A stretch of 46,410 nucleotides of DNA from Aureococcus anophagefferens (GCF_000186865.1 NW_008705566.1:1369609-1416018), one strand, 5' to 3'; numbered from the stretch's first letter, positions 1-11,078 are shown. Numbers and translations are program-made. The notes: generated by a model from the sequence alone, not told the origin.

Positions 1-3000
1 GCGTCGCGCCGACGGCCTCGGGCGGCGCGGCCGCCGCGCGGAGCGCGACGGCGACGCGCCGCGGGTCCGGCGCGCGCGCGGCGAGCCGCGCGACGGCCTC
101 GAGCCCCGCGTCTACCGCGGGCGTCCACGCGCCCGCGTCGACGGCGCGCCGCGCGGCGGCGCAGGCCACGCGGCCGACCATAGCCAGGCCCTCGCGGCGG
201 CCGCCCTCGAGGTACGCGACGGCCGCGGCGAGCGCCGCGCCGTCCGACGCCTCCGCGAGCGCGCCGAACGCCGCGGCGACGGCGCCCGCGCCGAGCGTCG
301 ACGAGTGCGCCAAGAGGGCCGCGACGGCGCCGCCGCCGTCGCCGTCGACGGCGCAGGCCAGCGCGACGCCCAGCAGCGCGTCGTCGCCGAGCACGGCGTC
401 GTCGCCCGGCGCCGCGGGCGCGGCCGCCGCCGCCGCGCAGCACGCCGGCAGGGCGTCGACGAGCGCTCGACGCACGCCGGCGGCGTCCGCGCGGCCGTCG
501 TAGCAGGCGCCCGCGCCGACGTCGAAGTAGGCGCCCGCGAACGCGTCCGCGTCGTAGGGCCCGCCCGCGCGCCGCTCCTTGGCGAGGAAGCGCGCGCCGT
601 CCTTGGCGACGGCGAGCCAGCGCCGGCGGAAGCGGCCGATGTCGGGCACGGCGGCCCCGGACGTGCCGCGCAGGGACGCGGTGGCGAGGAGGCCGAGCCG
701 CGCGACGTGGTTCGCGACGTCGTCGGCCGCGCCGTCGTCGCCGCCCGGCGCGAGCGCGGACGCGTCGTCGTCGGGCTTCGCCAGCGACGGCGTCGACGCC
801 GCGACCCGCAGCAACCGCTTCCAGGCCGCGGCGTCGGCGAGCAGCCCCGCCTCGGCCATGCGCTCGACGCACGCGCGCGCCGCGACGACGTTCGGCGTCG
901 GCCGCGCCGCTCCTAAACCGCACCGCGCGGCGGCGCCGAGCTGGCTCGCGTACTGCTGCAGCAGCGCCGCGTCGTCGGGCGCGTCCGGGTCCGCGACCGC
1001 GCCCAGGCGCCCGACGAGCGCCGCCACGAGATCCAGGCCGGACGCCTGCAACGCGTCGAGGCCGTGGTCGTCGCCGACGGTCGCGGTGGCCAGCGCGCAG
1101 CCGAGGCGCACGAGCGCGTCGGCCCGGAGCGCGACGGCGTCCGGCAGCGGCTCGAGGGTCGGCGCCTCGGGCGGCGGCTGCTTCGCGCCGGCCTCGGCGT
1201 CGGCCGCGTGCCTGCGCGACGCCCGTTCGTGCGCCTCGGTCCGCCGGTCGTTCGCGGCCGCGGCGCCGTCGAGCGCGGCGCGCGCGGCGGCCGCGGCGCC
1301 GCGGTCCGCGGCGCCGCCGGCCCTCCGGAGCGCCGCCGCGGCGACGGCGACGACGGCGACCTTGGCCTGCCAGCGCGGCGGCGCCGCGAAGACGTCGAGG
1401 CCCAGGAGCGCCAGGGCCCGGTTCGCGTCGAGCGCCTCGGCGCGCCGCGCGGCGCCGCGGCGCGGCGCCTTGGCCTCGTCCTCCTCCGCCTCGTCGCCGC
1501 CGGCCTCGGGCCGGACCTCCGGCGCCGGCGGCAGCCAGGCGGCGTCGCCGAAGGCCTCGCAGGCGGCGCGGACGACCGACGCCGCGTCCGCCGTCGCGCC
1601 GCGCGCCGCGCGCTGGTGGCACGCGTCCGCGAGGAGGAGCCAGGGCACGGCGCCCGCGTCGCCCGACGAGGCGTCGGGGCGCGCGTCCGCGAGGGCCTCC
1701 AACCCCCGCGCCGCCGCGTCCGCCGCGCGCGCGGCGCGCTCGCGCGCCTCGAACGCGCCCGGCAGCGCCGCGCCGCGCCACCGCGGCGCGCGCGCGCACG
1801 TCGCGCGGCCCAGGCCGCCGTCCAGCGCCTTGAGGCAGAGGGCGCGCGCGACGGCCCGGGCCGCCGGCGCCTCGGGCCGCTGTCGCGCGTCGAGGTCGAG
1901 CGCCGTCGTCGCCAGAGCGTCGAGCGCGGCCGCCGCGACGGCGTCCGACGCGTCGTCGTCGAGCGTCGCGTCTCCCAAGAGCGCGAGCTGGTCCAGGAGC
2001 GCGCCCCCGCTGAGCCCCGCCGCGGCGACGAGCGCCGGCACGTGGGCCGCCGCCGCCGCCGCGCGGCCCTCGGACCGCCGCTCCGCGCCCGGGCAGCGGC
2101 ACGCGTCCGCGGCGGCGCCGTAGCGCGATATCAGAGGGCCGTCGGGCCCCGGCCGGAGCCCGCGCGCGTGGGGCGCGAGCGCGGCGACGCAGCGGCTGAT
2201 GCCGAGCCAGAGGAGCGCCGGCGCGTCGAGACCAAAGGCCGTCGCGCGGTCGCCGTCCGCGGGCGCCTTGTCGCCGCCCGCGGTTTCGATTCTCACGCCG
2301 CCGCCGAGGCCCGCCGCGCCCGGCGTCACGAGCTGCGTCTCCAAAGCATCTAAAACGAGCGCCACGAAGGACCGCCGCTTCGCCTCGTCGTCGTGGGGCC
2401 GGCAGCCGGCGACGGCGTCGGCGAGCGCCGCCAAAGCCCAGGCGCGCTGGAGCGCGGGCTTGGGCGCGCAGCCCGCGAGCGGCTTCGCGAGCGCGTCGGC
2501 GGCGGACGCGTGCGTGAGCACGCGCTCGCGCGCGAGGTCGCCGACGGCCGCCGCCGCCGCCGCGCGCCGCGCGGCGTCGGGCTCGCTCCGCGGCGCGTCG
2601 GCCTTGCCGCAGGCGTCGGCCAGCGCCTTGGCCGCCGCGAGTTTGGCCTTGGGCTCCTCGAGGCGGCAGACGAGCTTCGCCATCGCGCTCGCGGCCGCGC
2701 GGCGGCAGAGCGGCGACGCCGCGGCTAAAGCTTTCGCCAGGGCGTCCCGGGGCGCGTCGCTCAGCGGCGACGTCGACACGGTCCTCGCCGGCCCGAAGGG
2801 GTCCGCCGTCGCGTCCGCGACGCGCGCGAACGTCCGCGGCAGCGCGTCCAAAATCGCCAGGAGCGCGGCGCACGCGTTCGCCGCCGCCGTCGCGTGGCGC
2901 CGCTCCCGGCGCCGCCGGTCCTCCTCGCTCGACATGAGGCCGCTCTTCGGCGGCGTCAGCGCGTGCGTCAGGGCCCGGCTCAGCGCGTCGATCGCGCTCC

Positions 3001-6000
3001 GCTGCGCCGCGGGCGCGACGAGCGCCGCGAGCGCGCCCGCGGCGTTCTTCGCCGCGTCGACGAGCCGCGCGTCGACGCGCGCCGCGGGGCAGCCCCGCTC
3101 GACGTCCAGGAACGCCAGCGCCTCGCGCTCGCTGTGGTCCAACGCCTCGCAGCACTGGACGCCCAGCGCGTCGGCGAAGTCGCGGCCGAAGCCCGCGGCG
3201 GCGGCGGCCGCCGCGCCGACGTCCGCGCCGTCGCCGACGCCCGCGCCGGCCGCCGCGTGGCCGACGAAGAAGCAGGGGTCGATGCCGGGCGGGAACTCCG
3301 ACGTGAGCGCCAGGGATTCGTTGGGTAGCGGCGCGAAGGCCGCCTCGACGTCGCTCCGCGGCGCGTCGCCGGGCAACGCGGCGCCGGCGACCAGCACCAA
3401 CCCGACGGCCCAGTCGAAGACGCGGCCCGCCGCGCGCGGGTCGCCCTCGAAGGCCGCCGGCGGCAGGGCCGCGTAGGCCTCGAGGAGGCCCGCGGCGACG
3501 AGCTTGAGGCGGAAGCGGCCGTGCGCGCGCGCGGGGCGCGACAGGCGGCCGCGCGCCGCGAAGACGACCTTGGCCAGCAAGCTCGCGACGTCGCGGCCCA
3601 GCGGCCCCTCGAGGGCCGCGCCCGCGGACTGCGCCAGCGCGTGCACGGACGCCGCCGCCGCTTCTAAACAAACGAGCTCGTGCGTCTCGTCGAGCGCGCC
3701 GCCGCCGTCGGCGACGCCGTAGCCGCCGGACAGCGCGTCGCCGTCGCCCGCGGCGTCGATGGCCCGGCCCCAGACCTCGACGAGGCGCCGCCGCCGCGCG
3801 TCGAGCCAGGACGCGTCGCCCGACGCCGCGACGAGGGCGCCCACGAGCGCCCAGCCCGCGCGGACGCACGTCACGAGCACCGCCGCGCGGTTCGCCGCGC
3901 ACAAGGACGCGTCGAACTGGCGCATGACCAAGCCCTCCGCGACGGCGAGCGCCTCGTCGACCAGCGCCCGCGACGGGCCCGCCGCGCCGGCGTCGAAGCT
4001 GCGCAGGAGCGTCGCCGCGAGCGTCGCCGCGCCGTGGAGCGCGCACATGCGGACGCGGACGTCCTTGACGCGCTTCTTGCCGCCGGCCTGGTCGCCCGCG
4101 ACGGCGAGGTCCACCAACGCATGATGCTCGGCCATGGCCGCCTTCAGCGCCATCGTCGCCAGGGGCGCGAGCCGCGGGCGCAGCGCGCCGCCGAGCGCGC
4201 CGCCGACGGCCGCGGCCTCGGCGCGGACGCCGAAGCTCGCGTCGGACGAGAACGACAGCGCCGCGCGCTCGAGGCCGTCGCCGCAGGGCGCCGCCGCGTC
4301 GCCGAGGGCCGTGGCCAGATGGCTGCACTCCGCGAGCGCGACCTGGAGCTCGTGCTCGCCGAGGCGCGGCCCCGCGACGGCCGGCGCGTCGTCGCCGCCG
4401 CGCGGCGACCCGAGGAGCCCGAGCAGCGCGGCGAGCGCGTCGCGCTGGAACTGCTCCGGCGCCGCGCCGAGGCGCTTCCGCAGCTCGCGGCCCAGGGCGC
4501 AGCGCGCCGCCGCCGCCGCGTCGTCGTCGTCCTGGGACGCGCGCGCGTCGTCGCGCAGCGGCGCGAGCGTCGCGCGCAGCACCGCCGCGAGCTCGCGCGC
4601 GTCGCACGTCGCGAGCGCGCCGGCCTCGCGCTCCAGGAGCGCGCCGACGGCGCGCGCGGCGCCCGCGACGCCCCGCCGGCTCCGGTCGCGGCGGTGCCGC
4701 GCGACCAGCGCCGCCAGGAAGCCCACGGCGCCGACGAGGCTCGGCCCCGCGCCGTCCGAGCCTGGGCAGGAAAAGGGTGCGAAATTCCCAACTTCAAAGG
4801 CTCCTAGCTCGGCCGTTTTCCACTCGTTTCGGCTGATGTTTGGACGAGCGATCATCTCTCGGAACGGTCTCGAAGCGTGGATGCTTTTTCCGGAACGCGC
4901 GCGCGCGGAACACCCACGTTGAAGCGACGTCGAATCACCCTCGTCCCGCCCCGGTCCGAGCCGCAGAGCGCCGCGCCGAACGCGGACCGCTTCTTCGGCG
5001 CGTCCGCGGCCGCCGCGGGCGAGCCGCCCTGGACGGACTGGCGGAGCCGCGCCATGCGCGTGGACCCCTCGGGCCGCGGGCTGCCCGCGGCGGCGTCGCC
5101 GCCCTTGGCCTTGTCGCCGTCGTCCGCGCGCGCCGCGCCGACGGCCGCGCGGTCGCGCGCCGCGCGCGCGGCCGCGACGTGCGCCGCGAGCGCCGACCCG
5201 CAGGCGCGCGCGACATCCAGACGCGCGTCGACGCGGTCCTCGGCCAGATGCTTGCAGCCGAGCTCGAGGATGTCGTCCAGGAGCTTGAGCGCGCCGTCGA
5301 CCTCCGCGCGCGCGGACCGGACCGGGCTCGCGCCCGCGGCGACCTCGCCGCCGGACGTCGACCGGCTCAGCTTGAGGCCCGAGGGCTTCGGCGGCGGTCT
5401 CGCGGTCTCGGCCCCGCCGCCCTTGGTCTTCTTCGCCTCGGCCTCGTCGGCCGCCGCGCGCGCGAGCGCCGCGAGCGCGCCCGCGGCCGCGGCGCCGGCC
5501 GCGTCCGCGAGCGCCGCGAGGCACGCCGCGAGCGCCGCGCGCGCGTCGCCGTGCTTCTCCGCCGCGAAGCGCGCCGCGAGCACCTTGAGCACGTCGCCGC
5601 CGGGGGCGCCGAGCGCGTGCTGCTGCTGCTGCTTCGAGCCGACGCCGCCCCCCGGCGGCGATAACCCGAGCAGCCCGTGCCGCGGGCTCGCCGAGAGCAC
5701 TTCGCCCAACGCCCGGAGCGCGGCGGCGCGCGCGCAGCCCTCGGGCGCCTTGGCGCCGTGCTTCAGGAGGCGCACGCGCGCCTCGCCGAGCGTCGCGGGG
5801 CCCAGACGGTCGCCGTGCGCCGCGCAGAGGCGCCCGAGCGCGGCCGCGGACGCCGCGCGCGAGCCCACGGACCGGTTCTGCGTCTTCTTCGCCGCGACGG
5901 GCAGCACGGACGTCGAGCACTCGCCGCAGAGCTCGTGGAGGCCCCGGGCCGCCGCGTAGAGCTGGCCGCCCGCGTCGCCCGCGCCGTAGAGCGCGACGAC

Positions 6001-6264
6001 GGCCTCCCGCGCGCCGAAGCGCAGCGCCTCCGAGACGACCAAACCCCGCGCGCCGAGCAGCGCCTCGAGCGCGTCCCAGGCCTTGGCCTGCGCGCTGTTT
6101 TCGCGCAGCGGGCCGAGCGCGTGCACGTCGCGGAGGGCGCCGCGGAGCTCCCAGACGGCGCGGTAGCACTTCTTCGAGGCCGCGAGGCGGGACTCGGCAC
6201 TGGTGGCCGCCTCGACCTCCTTCACCGCCTGCTCGATGTGCCTCGTGGCTTGTTCTAGAGCCAT
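1..6264 (-). CDS. HEATR5/LAA1-like HEAT-repeat trafficking protein (C-terminus beyond window)
   Basis: Two exons are visible: 4962-6264 (ATG at 6264) and 1-4761, separated by a 200-nt intron (4762-4961) made of introner A. Exon 1 ends in phase 1, and exon 2 begins GCTCGGAC, which restores the frame. Exon 2 stays open to the left edge; the plus-strand CTA/TTA/TCA triplets I checked all fall out of its frame. The roughly 2,000 visible residues are Ala/Leu-rich helical repeats. The N-terminal part (ALEALLGARGLVVSEALRFG, then a region near residue 120 with LHELC) and a segment with HGAATLAATLLR followed by a long helical stretch resemble HEATR5/Laa1. In animals and yeast this family works with AP-1 in clathrin-dependent Golgi-endosome traffic. 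A variable linker (about residues 280-430: KTKGGG, PPPKPSG, SPRPEG) lies just before the intron. Family assignment is from remembered pattern, so another giant HEAT protein is possible. The first ATG lies 127 bp from the divergent SETD3-like gene. Confidence 0.72.
4762..4953 (-). mobile_element. Introner A (family 1), 192 bp, forms the intron of the HEATR5-like gene
   Basis: A 192-bp element with 14-bp imperfect terminal inverted repeats (gene strand: CGGGGCGGGACGAG at the 5' end, CTTTTCCTGCCCAG at the 3' end). It is flanked by an exact 8-bp direct repeat, GTCCGAGC on the plus strand, at 4754-4761 and 4954-4961. It matches introner B (32218-32409) with about 10 mismatches over its whole length. 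The intron is one copy of the duplication plus the element (4762-4961). The donor is the GC that opens the duplication (GCTCGGAC) and the acceptor is the AG that closes the inverted repeat. No GT near the 5' end gives the correct phase. Removing it restores the pre-insertion coding sequence exactly. Splicing is inferred from frame. Confidence 0.9.
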
Positions 6265-6391
6265 GGCGTTTCACTCACGCGCCGCTGCCATCGGCATCAC
6301 CAAAGTCGGCGGAGCTCCGGTCCGGCCTCTCTCGCGATGGCCTAGCCAGCCTGTGGTAAAAGCCACTAGCTCGGCCGCCGCCGTCGCAGCC
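6265..6391. promoter_or_regulatory. Short divergent promoter region between HEATR5-like and SETD3-like genes
   Basis: Only 127 bp separate the two start codons, so both promoters and both 5' UTRs must fit in this space or overlap the genes. I see no clear TATA box. The ATG at 6264 is read leftward and the ATG at 6392 rightward. Confidence 0.5.
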
Positions 6392-7837
6392 ATGGGCAGC
6401 AAGAAGAAGCAAAACGGCAAACCCCGAAGCGAAGCGGCCCTCGTCGACGCCGTCGCGGCCGCCTGCCGCGCCGTCGACCCGGGAGCTGACGCCGACGGTC
6501 TGCTGAAGGCCGCCACCAGCCTCGCCGCCGCCGTCGACGCGCTCGCCGCGGCCCAGCCCGCGGCGCCGGCCGCGGGCGACCGCGGCGCGGCGCGCAGCGC
6601 CCTCCTGGCCTGGGGCGCCGAGCGCGGCGTCGAGCGCCACGACCGCGCGACGCTCGACGCGTTCGGCGGATCCGACCAGACGGCCGTCGTCGCCGCGGGC
6701 GCCGTCGCCGCGGGCGCCCTCGTCTTCGCCGTGCCGCGGCGCGCCATGCTGGTCGCCGCCGGCGGCGACGCCGTCGGCGCGTTCCTCGAAACGTCGGGCC
6801 TCGGCGCCAAAAACGCGACGGTCGCGCTCGCGGTCCGCGTCGCGCGCGAGCGCGCGGCGGGCGCGGCGTCGCCCTGGCGCGCCTACCTCGACGCGCTCCC
6901 GCCGACCTACGACACGCCCCTCTTCTGGACCGTGGCCGAGCTCGCGGTGCTGCGGCCGTCGCCCCAGCTCCGCCGCGCGGTCTCGGGCCGCGTCGCCGGG
7001 GCGCGCGCGTTCTGCGACGTCTGGAAAGCGGCGCAGAAGGGCGGCCCGCTCCACGGCGAGTTGTCGGGGTTCACCTACGCCGCCTGGGCCTGGGCCCTGG
7101 GCGCCGTCGTGACGCGCCAGAACGCCGTGCCCGACGCGGCGGCGCCGACGGCGCCGCCGGCGCTCGCGCTCGTGCCGCTGTGGGACATGTGCAACCACGA
7201 CCCCGACGGCGGGACGTCGGAGTTCGTCCTGCGCCCGGGCGGCGGCGCCTACCTCGAGCTCCGCGCGGCGCGCGACGTGCCCGAGGGCGCGGAGCTCCGC
7301 ATGCGCTACGGCGACCGGTCCGCCGCGGAGCTCCTGATCCACAGCGGCTTCTTGCCGGAGGGCTTCCTCGTCGACGACATCGCGCTCGACGTGGCCCTGC
7401 CGCTGGGTGTGGACGCGAAGCTCGCGGCGCTCCTCGCGCGGCTCCTCGACGGCGCGCGCGTGCCCCGGAGCGGGCCCGCGACGTGGCGCGGCGCGGTCGT
7501 CCGCGGCGCCGGCGGCGGCGCCGCGCCCGACGCCGCGCTCGCCGCGGCCCTGCTCGCCGCGACGGCGGACAAGGCCGACGCGGCGCACCTCATGCGCGCG
7601 TCGACGGCGGACCACGCCGCGTGGACGCCGCGCGACGCGGGCCACGGCGCGCGCGCGCGCGACGGCCTCGCCGCGCTCTGCGAGGCGGCGCTCGCCCGGC
7701 GCCGGGCCGCGCCGCCGCCGCCGGACACGCGCCGCGGGGCCCTCGCGGCGTCCTTCGTCGCCGCGGAGGCGGCCCTGCTCGCCCGGGGCGCCGAGAGCGC
7801 GCGGCTGCCGCCGAGGCCGCCGACCGGTAGTGCCTAG
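6392..7837 (+). CDS. SETD3-like SET-domain protein methyltransferase
   Basis: A single exon of 481 residues. I chose the ATG at 6392 because it gives MGSKKKQNGK, a basic start like animal SETD3 (MGKKS...); longer open sequence upstream has no such match. The split SET domain (about residues 60-330) shows YLDALPPTYDTPLFW, FTYAAWAWALGAVVTRQN, the SET core LVPLWDMCNHDPDGG and the cofactor/substrate-side motif YGDRSAAELLIHSGF. A Rubis-subs-bind-like C-terminal domain follows. TRQN, WDMCNH and YG-RS-AE--IHSGF are hallmarks of SETD3, the actin-histidine N-methyltransferase. The wider family includes plastid Rubisco lysine methyltransferase, SETD4 and SETD6. No transit peptide is evident, which favours a cytosolic role over a Rubisco enzyme. 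Substrate is inferred from family resemblance only. Confidence 0.82.
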   Translation: MGSKKKQNGKPRSEAALVDAVAAACRAVDPGADADGLLKAATSLAAAVDALAAAQPAAPAAGDRGAARSALLAWGAERGVERHDRATLDAFGGSDQTAVVAAGAVAAGALVFAVPRRAMLVAAGGDAVGAFLETSGLGAKNATVALAVRVARERAAGAASPWRAYLDALPPTYDTPLFWTVAELAVLRPSPQLRRAVSGRVAGARAFCDVWKAAQKGGPLHGELSGFTYAAWAWALGAVVTRQNAVPDAAAPTAPPALALVPLWDMCNHDPDGGTSEFVLRPGGGAYLELRAARDVPEGAELRMRYGDRSAAELLIHSGFLPEGFLVDDIALDVALPLGVDAKLAALLARLLDGARVPRSGPATWRGAVVRGAGGGAAPDAALAAALLAATADKADAAHLMRASTADHAAWTPRDAGHGARARDGLAALCEAALARRRAAPPPPDTRRGALAASFVAAEAALLARGAESARLPPRPPTGSA

Positions 7838-7985
7838 CCACGAGAACCTCGCTTAGAGAGCTCCGGGCGTGGACATATGACCTCGCACCGTCGGATTTCA
7901 ATTTGCCTAAGGGAGGCTTGTGCCACAAAAAAGTTGGCGAGCGGGAGGGCCCCGAGGGGAGAGCCGTGGTGCTCGCGAGCAATCG

Positions 7986-8660
7986 ATGCCGAATTCGGTG
8001 GCGGTTGATGAAGCCTTGCGGGCGGCTATCGAAGCCGACGATGTAGGCGCTCTCAGACGCGCAATCAACGCCGGCGACGACATAGATCTAGAGTGCGTAC
8101 GGGCTAACGACCCAGAAGTAGATCTAGATCCTCCGCTGCTCCTCCATGCAGTCGTCAAAGCACGCAGTACGGCGCTCTTCCAGTTTCTCATTGACGCCGG
8201 AGCCGACGCGAATTCTCACCTTGACTTCCAAGGGATGGTAATAACACCTCTGACCATCGCGGTAAGGAGACAATTACCTGGCGCGGTCGCTGTGCTAATT
8301 GCGGGCGGCGCGGACGTCAACCAGGCGGACCAGGCGGTAGGAGAGCATTCCAAGTGGTCGCCCGTCTACATTGCTATCTATAATGGACATCGCGGCATCC
8401 TCCTCAACCTCCTTAGAGCTGGCGGTTTACTTACGAGAGATCTACTCGAGCAGATCCACACCGATATCCCCGATTTCGCCCCCGATCCCCCCGCATTGCT
8501 CCTCGTCGAACGCTTCCTACGCACCGCTGACTGGGCGGGCTTCGTCCGCCACCACCGCGGCGTGCTCGTGTCGATTCTCGCGAAGTGCTTCGGCGACGCG
8601 CTCCCACGCGAGGTCCTCGCCGAGGTCGCGACGCACTGGGCGCCGGAGGGCGGATCGTAG
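7986..8660 (+). CDS. Ankyrin-repeat protein with short C-terminal F-box-like motif
   Basis: 224 residues from the first ATG (7986); the open frame upstream to 7920 has no ATG. Ankyrin units are visible at about residues 10-145: LRAAIEADDVGALRRAINAG, LLLHAVVKARSTALFQFLID followed by AGADAN, TPLTIAVRRQLPGAVAVLIA followed by GGADVN, and SPVYIAIYNGHRGILLNLLR. The C-terminal part, WAGFVRHHRG and LPREVLAEVATHW, parallels the second ankyrin gene at 11079. The DNA is less GC-biased and uses more A/T-ending codons than neighbouring genes. It ends 35 bp from the convergent ion-channel gene. Partners are unknown; a scaffold or ubiquitin-ligase adaptor role is a guess from architecture. Confidence 0.78.
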   Translation: MPNSVAVDEALRAAIEADDVGALRRAINAGDDIDLECVRANDPEVDLDPPLLLHAVVKARSTALFQFLIDAGADANSHLDFQGMVITPLTIAVRRQLPGAVAVLIAGGADVNQADQAVGEHSKWSPVYIAIYNGHRGILLNLLRAGGLLTRDLLEQIHTDIPDFAPDPPALLLVERFLRTADWAGFVRHHRGVLVSILAKCFGDALPREVLAEVATHWAPEGGS

Positions 8661-8695
8661 GAGCAGCCTAGGACGCCTAAGCCCTAGCGCGCTTA

Positions 8696-11000
8696 TCACG
8701 CTCGCACGTCGGGCGCTTTGTGGTAGACCGCCGTCGCGGCGAGGAGCGCGAAGACGAAGACGCAGCTCTTGAGGGCGATCTCGCCCGCGTGGAAGTTGGG
8801 CTCGAGGACCTCGCCGTCGTCGACGTCGGCGTAGCTGTCGCGGAACTCGACGTTGAAGAGGATGATCATGGCGACGCCGTAGCAGAGCGGGAAGACGAAG
8901 AGGCAGGCGCCGTCGACGGCGTCCGTGACCGCGCGCGCCATGACGCGGTGGCGCTTCGCGCGCTTCGCGAGGTAGAGGTCCGTCGTCGCCTCGACGACGT
9001 CCGCCGGCACGCCGCGGAGCGCGTCGCAGCAGAGGCGCGGGAAGTCGTGCTCGGCCACGGACGGCCCGTAGCCGCCGAGGAGCGCGGCCCGCCGCGGCGA
9101 CGGCAGGTGCATGGCCGCGTAGGTGAGCCACGCGGCGACGTCCGCGCGGGGCAGGTCCGCGGCGAAGGCGCCGTCGTCGCTGAGCTTCTCCCAGCAGGCC
9201 TCGTAGAGCGTCAGGCGTCGCGTGGCCTCGTGGTCGTCCTCGTCGTCGCCGAGGGCCGCGCGCGCGCCGTCGCCGTCGAAGTCCGCGGGGGGCAGCTCCC
9301 AGGGCGGCGGCGGCCGGCTCTCGCGCCGCGGCGGCGGCGCGTCGGGCGACCCGACGCAGCCGCAGGCGAAGGGCGGCTCCTCGCCGGCCTCGACGGCGCG
9401 GACGTCGGTGAGGTCCTCCGCGGCGAAGGACATGGCGTCGTCGCGCGAGGCGTCGCCTCCAAGGCGCGGCGGAGGCGCCTTGGAGGCGACGACGGCGTCG
9501 CGCTCGAGCCCCGCGGCGTCGCTCGAGCACCGGGGCCGGAGCGCGTCCGCGCCGGAGTCCCGGAGCCCGTTCTTCGGCGTCACCGCGGCGCAGACCCGCG
9601 CGAGGAAGAGGCACTTGCTCGGCTGGTAGAAGCACCAGAGGATGAACACGGACTGGAGGAGCGCGAGGAGCGCGACGCCGAGGTTGACGTTGTCGAAGAC
9701 CTGGATCCACAGGAGCTCGTGGCAGATGGGGATGTATTCGTTCCTACCAAGCACGTCGGTGACGATTTTTCATCGTTTTCCCGGTCAAAACCTCTCGAAA
9801 ATCGTGACGGCCGCAGGACGCTGACTCGTTCATGGCGATATTGTTCGCGGCGTAGACGAGCACGAGCGTGATCGCGAAGCCGATGCGCTCGCCCGCGTCC
9901 GGCGCCATGGCCATGGGCAGGAAGCTCATGAGCGTCAGCGCGAGGCCCGGCACGACGAACTGGAGCAGGAAGTGCGAACTCGCGCGGTCGAGGTCGATGG
10001 TGATCGTCACCACGGGGAACGGGAACGGCGAAATGCTGTAGTAGATGTCCGTCTTGTACCTGCGTGCCGACCGTGACCGCGGGCGCCGACGCGCCGGCGC
10101 GGGCGCGGCGCGAGTGGAGCCGGTGGATCGCGAACTCGCTGTAGCTGTTGCCCGTCGTCCGGCCGGTCTCCTGCTCGACGGCGTAGGGGCGATCGTCCCC
10201 GAACGGGATGATGCCGATGATGTTGCCTAGGACCGCGCGCGATCTCGAGCCGCGACGGCGCGGAGACGCCGCGCGGCGCGCCCGGGAACGACCAGCTCCC
10301 GAGGTCGATGGTCGCCTTGAGCTTGTCGTAGGGGAACCTGCGTCGCCGCGCGTCCCGAGCCGCGGGACGTCCCGCTCGCGCCGGCCGCGCGCGCGACCAA
10401 ACCGCTGTATTTGCACAGGACCTTGATCAGGCCCGGCCGCGAGTAGTAGACGCGGCCGTCGGCGTAGACCGTCGCGTCGAACGGGCCCTCCCAGTCCTAG
10501 GGGTGCGTTTTCCAGGCTGGCCTCGCATCGGAACTACGGACGCCGGGCGGCGCCACGGGCGCGTTGCCCTCGCCGTTATAGACGATGATGTCCGGCGTCC
10601 AGATGAGCGCGTCGTCGCCCGTCGCGGGGACGATCATGATGTCGGCGCCGCCGTAGTCGCTCGCGTTCCACCGGAGGCGGTCGTCGCGCCACATCATGTT
10701 CATCCAGACCTTCAGCTCCATGGACCCGCTCTTCGTGTCGACGTGCTGCACGCTGTAGATGCGGATCTCTAGCATGACCTCCGTGCCGCTCGCGCCCCAG
10801 GTGACGTCCGACTTATTCGCGTTGTTCGCGAGCGCGAAGCGGTCGTAGTCCGCGAAGAGGTCCGCCAGCAGCTGCGTGTTGTAGGTCGTGTACTCGTAGC
10901 CGAAAGTCCCCGTCAAGGAGAAGTCGCTCGCATTGTACGCGCGCGCCACCGCCGCCAGAGCCGCGAACAGGAAGAGCGTGGGCTGCCCTGGCTTCCCCAT
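8696..11000 (-). CDS. Pentameric ligand-gated ion channel (Cys-loop receptor superfamily)
   Basis: A six-exon model gives 667 residues: 10554-11000, 10393-10496, 10282-10337, 10112-10226, 9826-10059 and 8696-9743. Phases agree at every junction. Introns 1-4 are 52-57 nt with inferred GC donors; intron 5 (82 nt) is GT-AG. A signal peptide (FLFAALAAVARA) is followed by an acetylcholine-receptor-like extracellular domain (KVWMNMMWRDDRLRWN, ALIWTPDIIVYN, SRPGLIKVLCKYSG, then FPYD across an intron). M1 has the conserved proline (FLLQFVVPGLALTLMSFLP), M2 is GFAITLVLVYAANNIAM and M3 is NLGVALLALLQSVFILW. A long acidic, Pro/Arg-rich loop precedes M4 (ACLFVFPLCYGVAMIILF). The second cysteine of the Cys-loop is alanine (FPYDKLKA). 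An extra hydrophobic stretch near the end (CVFVFALLAATAV) is unusual. Ligand and ion selectivity cannot be read. Confidence 0.85.
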
Positions 11001-11078
11001 CCTTCACGTCCTTCGTGGAACAGCTGGGTTGATGCTGCCCATTATATTTACTGCACTTTCTACCCTCGCCCGCGAACG

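Noticed and set aside
305..5664. Several long plus-strand open frames (up to about 500 codons) rich in Ala/Arg/Ser
   Set aside because: They lie opposite the HEATR5-like exons, have shadow-type composition, and lack domains. The minus-strand frame continues the helical-repeat protein through introner A in phase.
9744..9825. Possible third introner type in the last channel intron
   Set aside because: There is a loose palindrome (GATTTTC...GAAAAATC) and a partial GAACGA repeat at the flanks, but no clear 8-bp duplication or inverted repeat ends. Treated as an ordinary intron.
10380..10425. CTGTGCAAATAC in the channel gene resembling the family-2 introner end
   Set aside because: It encodes the conserved LCKYSG segment of the receptor and has no partner repeat or duplication, so the similarity is coincidental.
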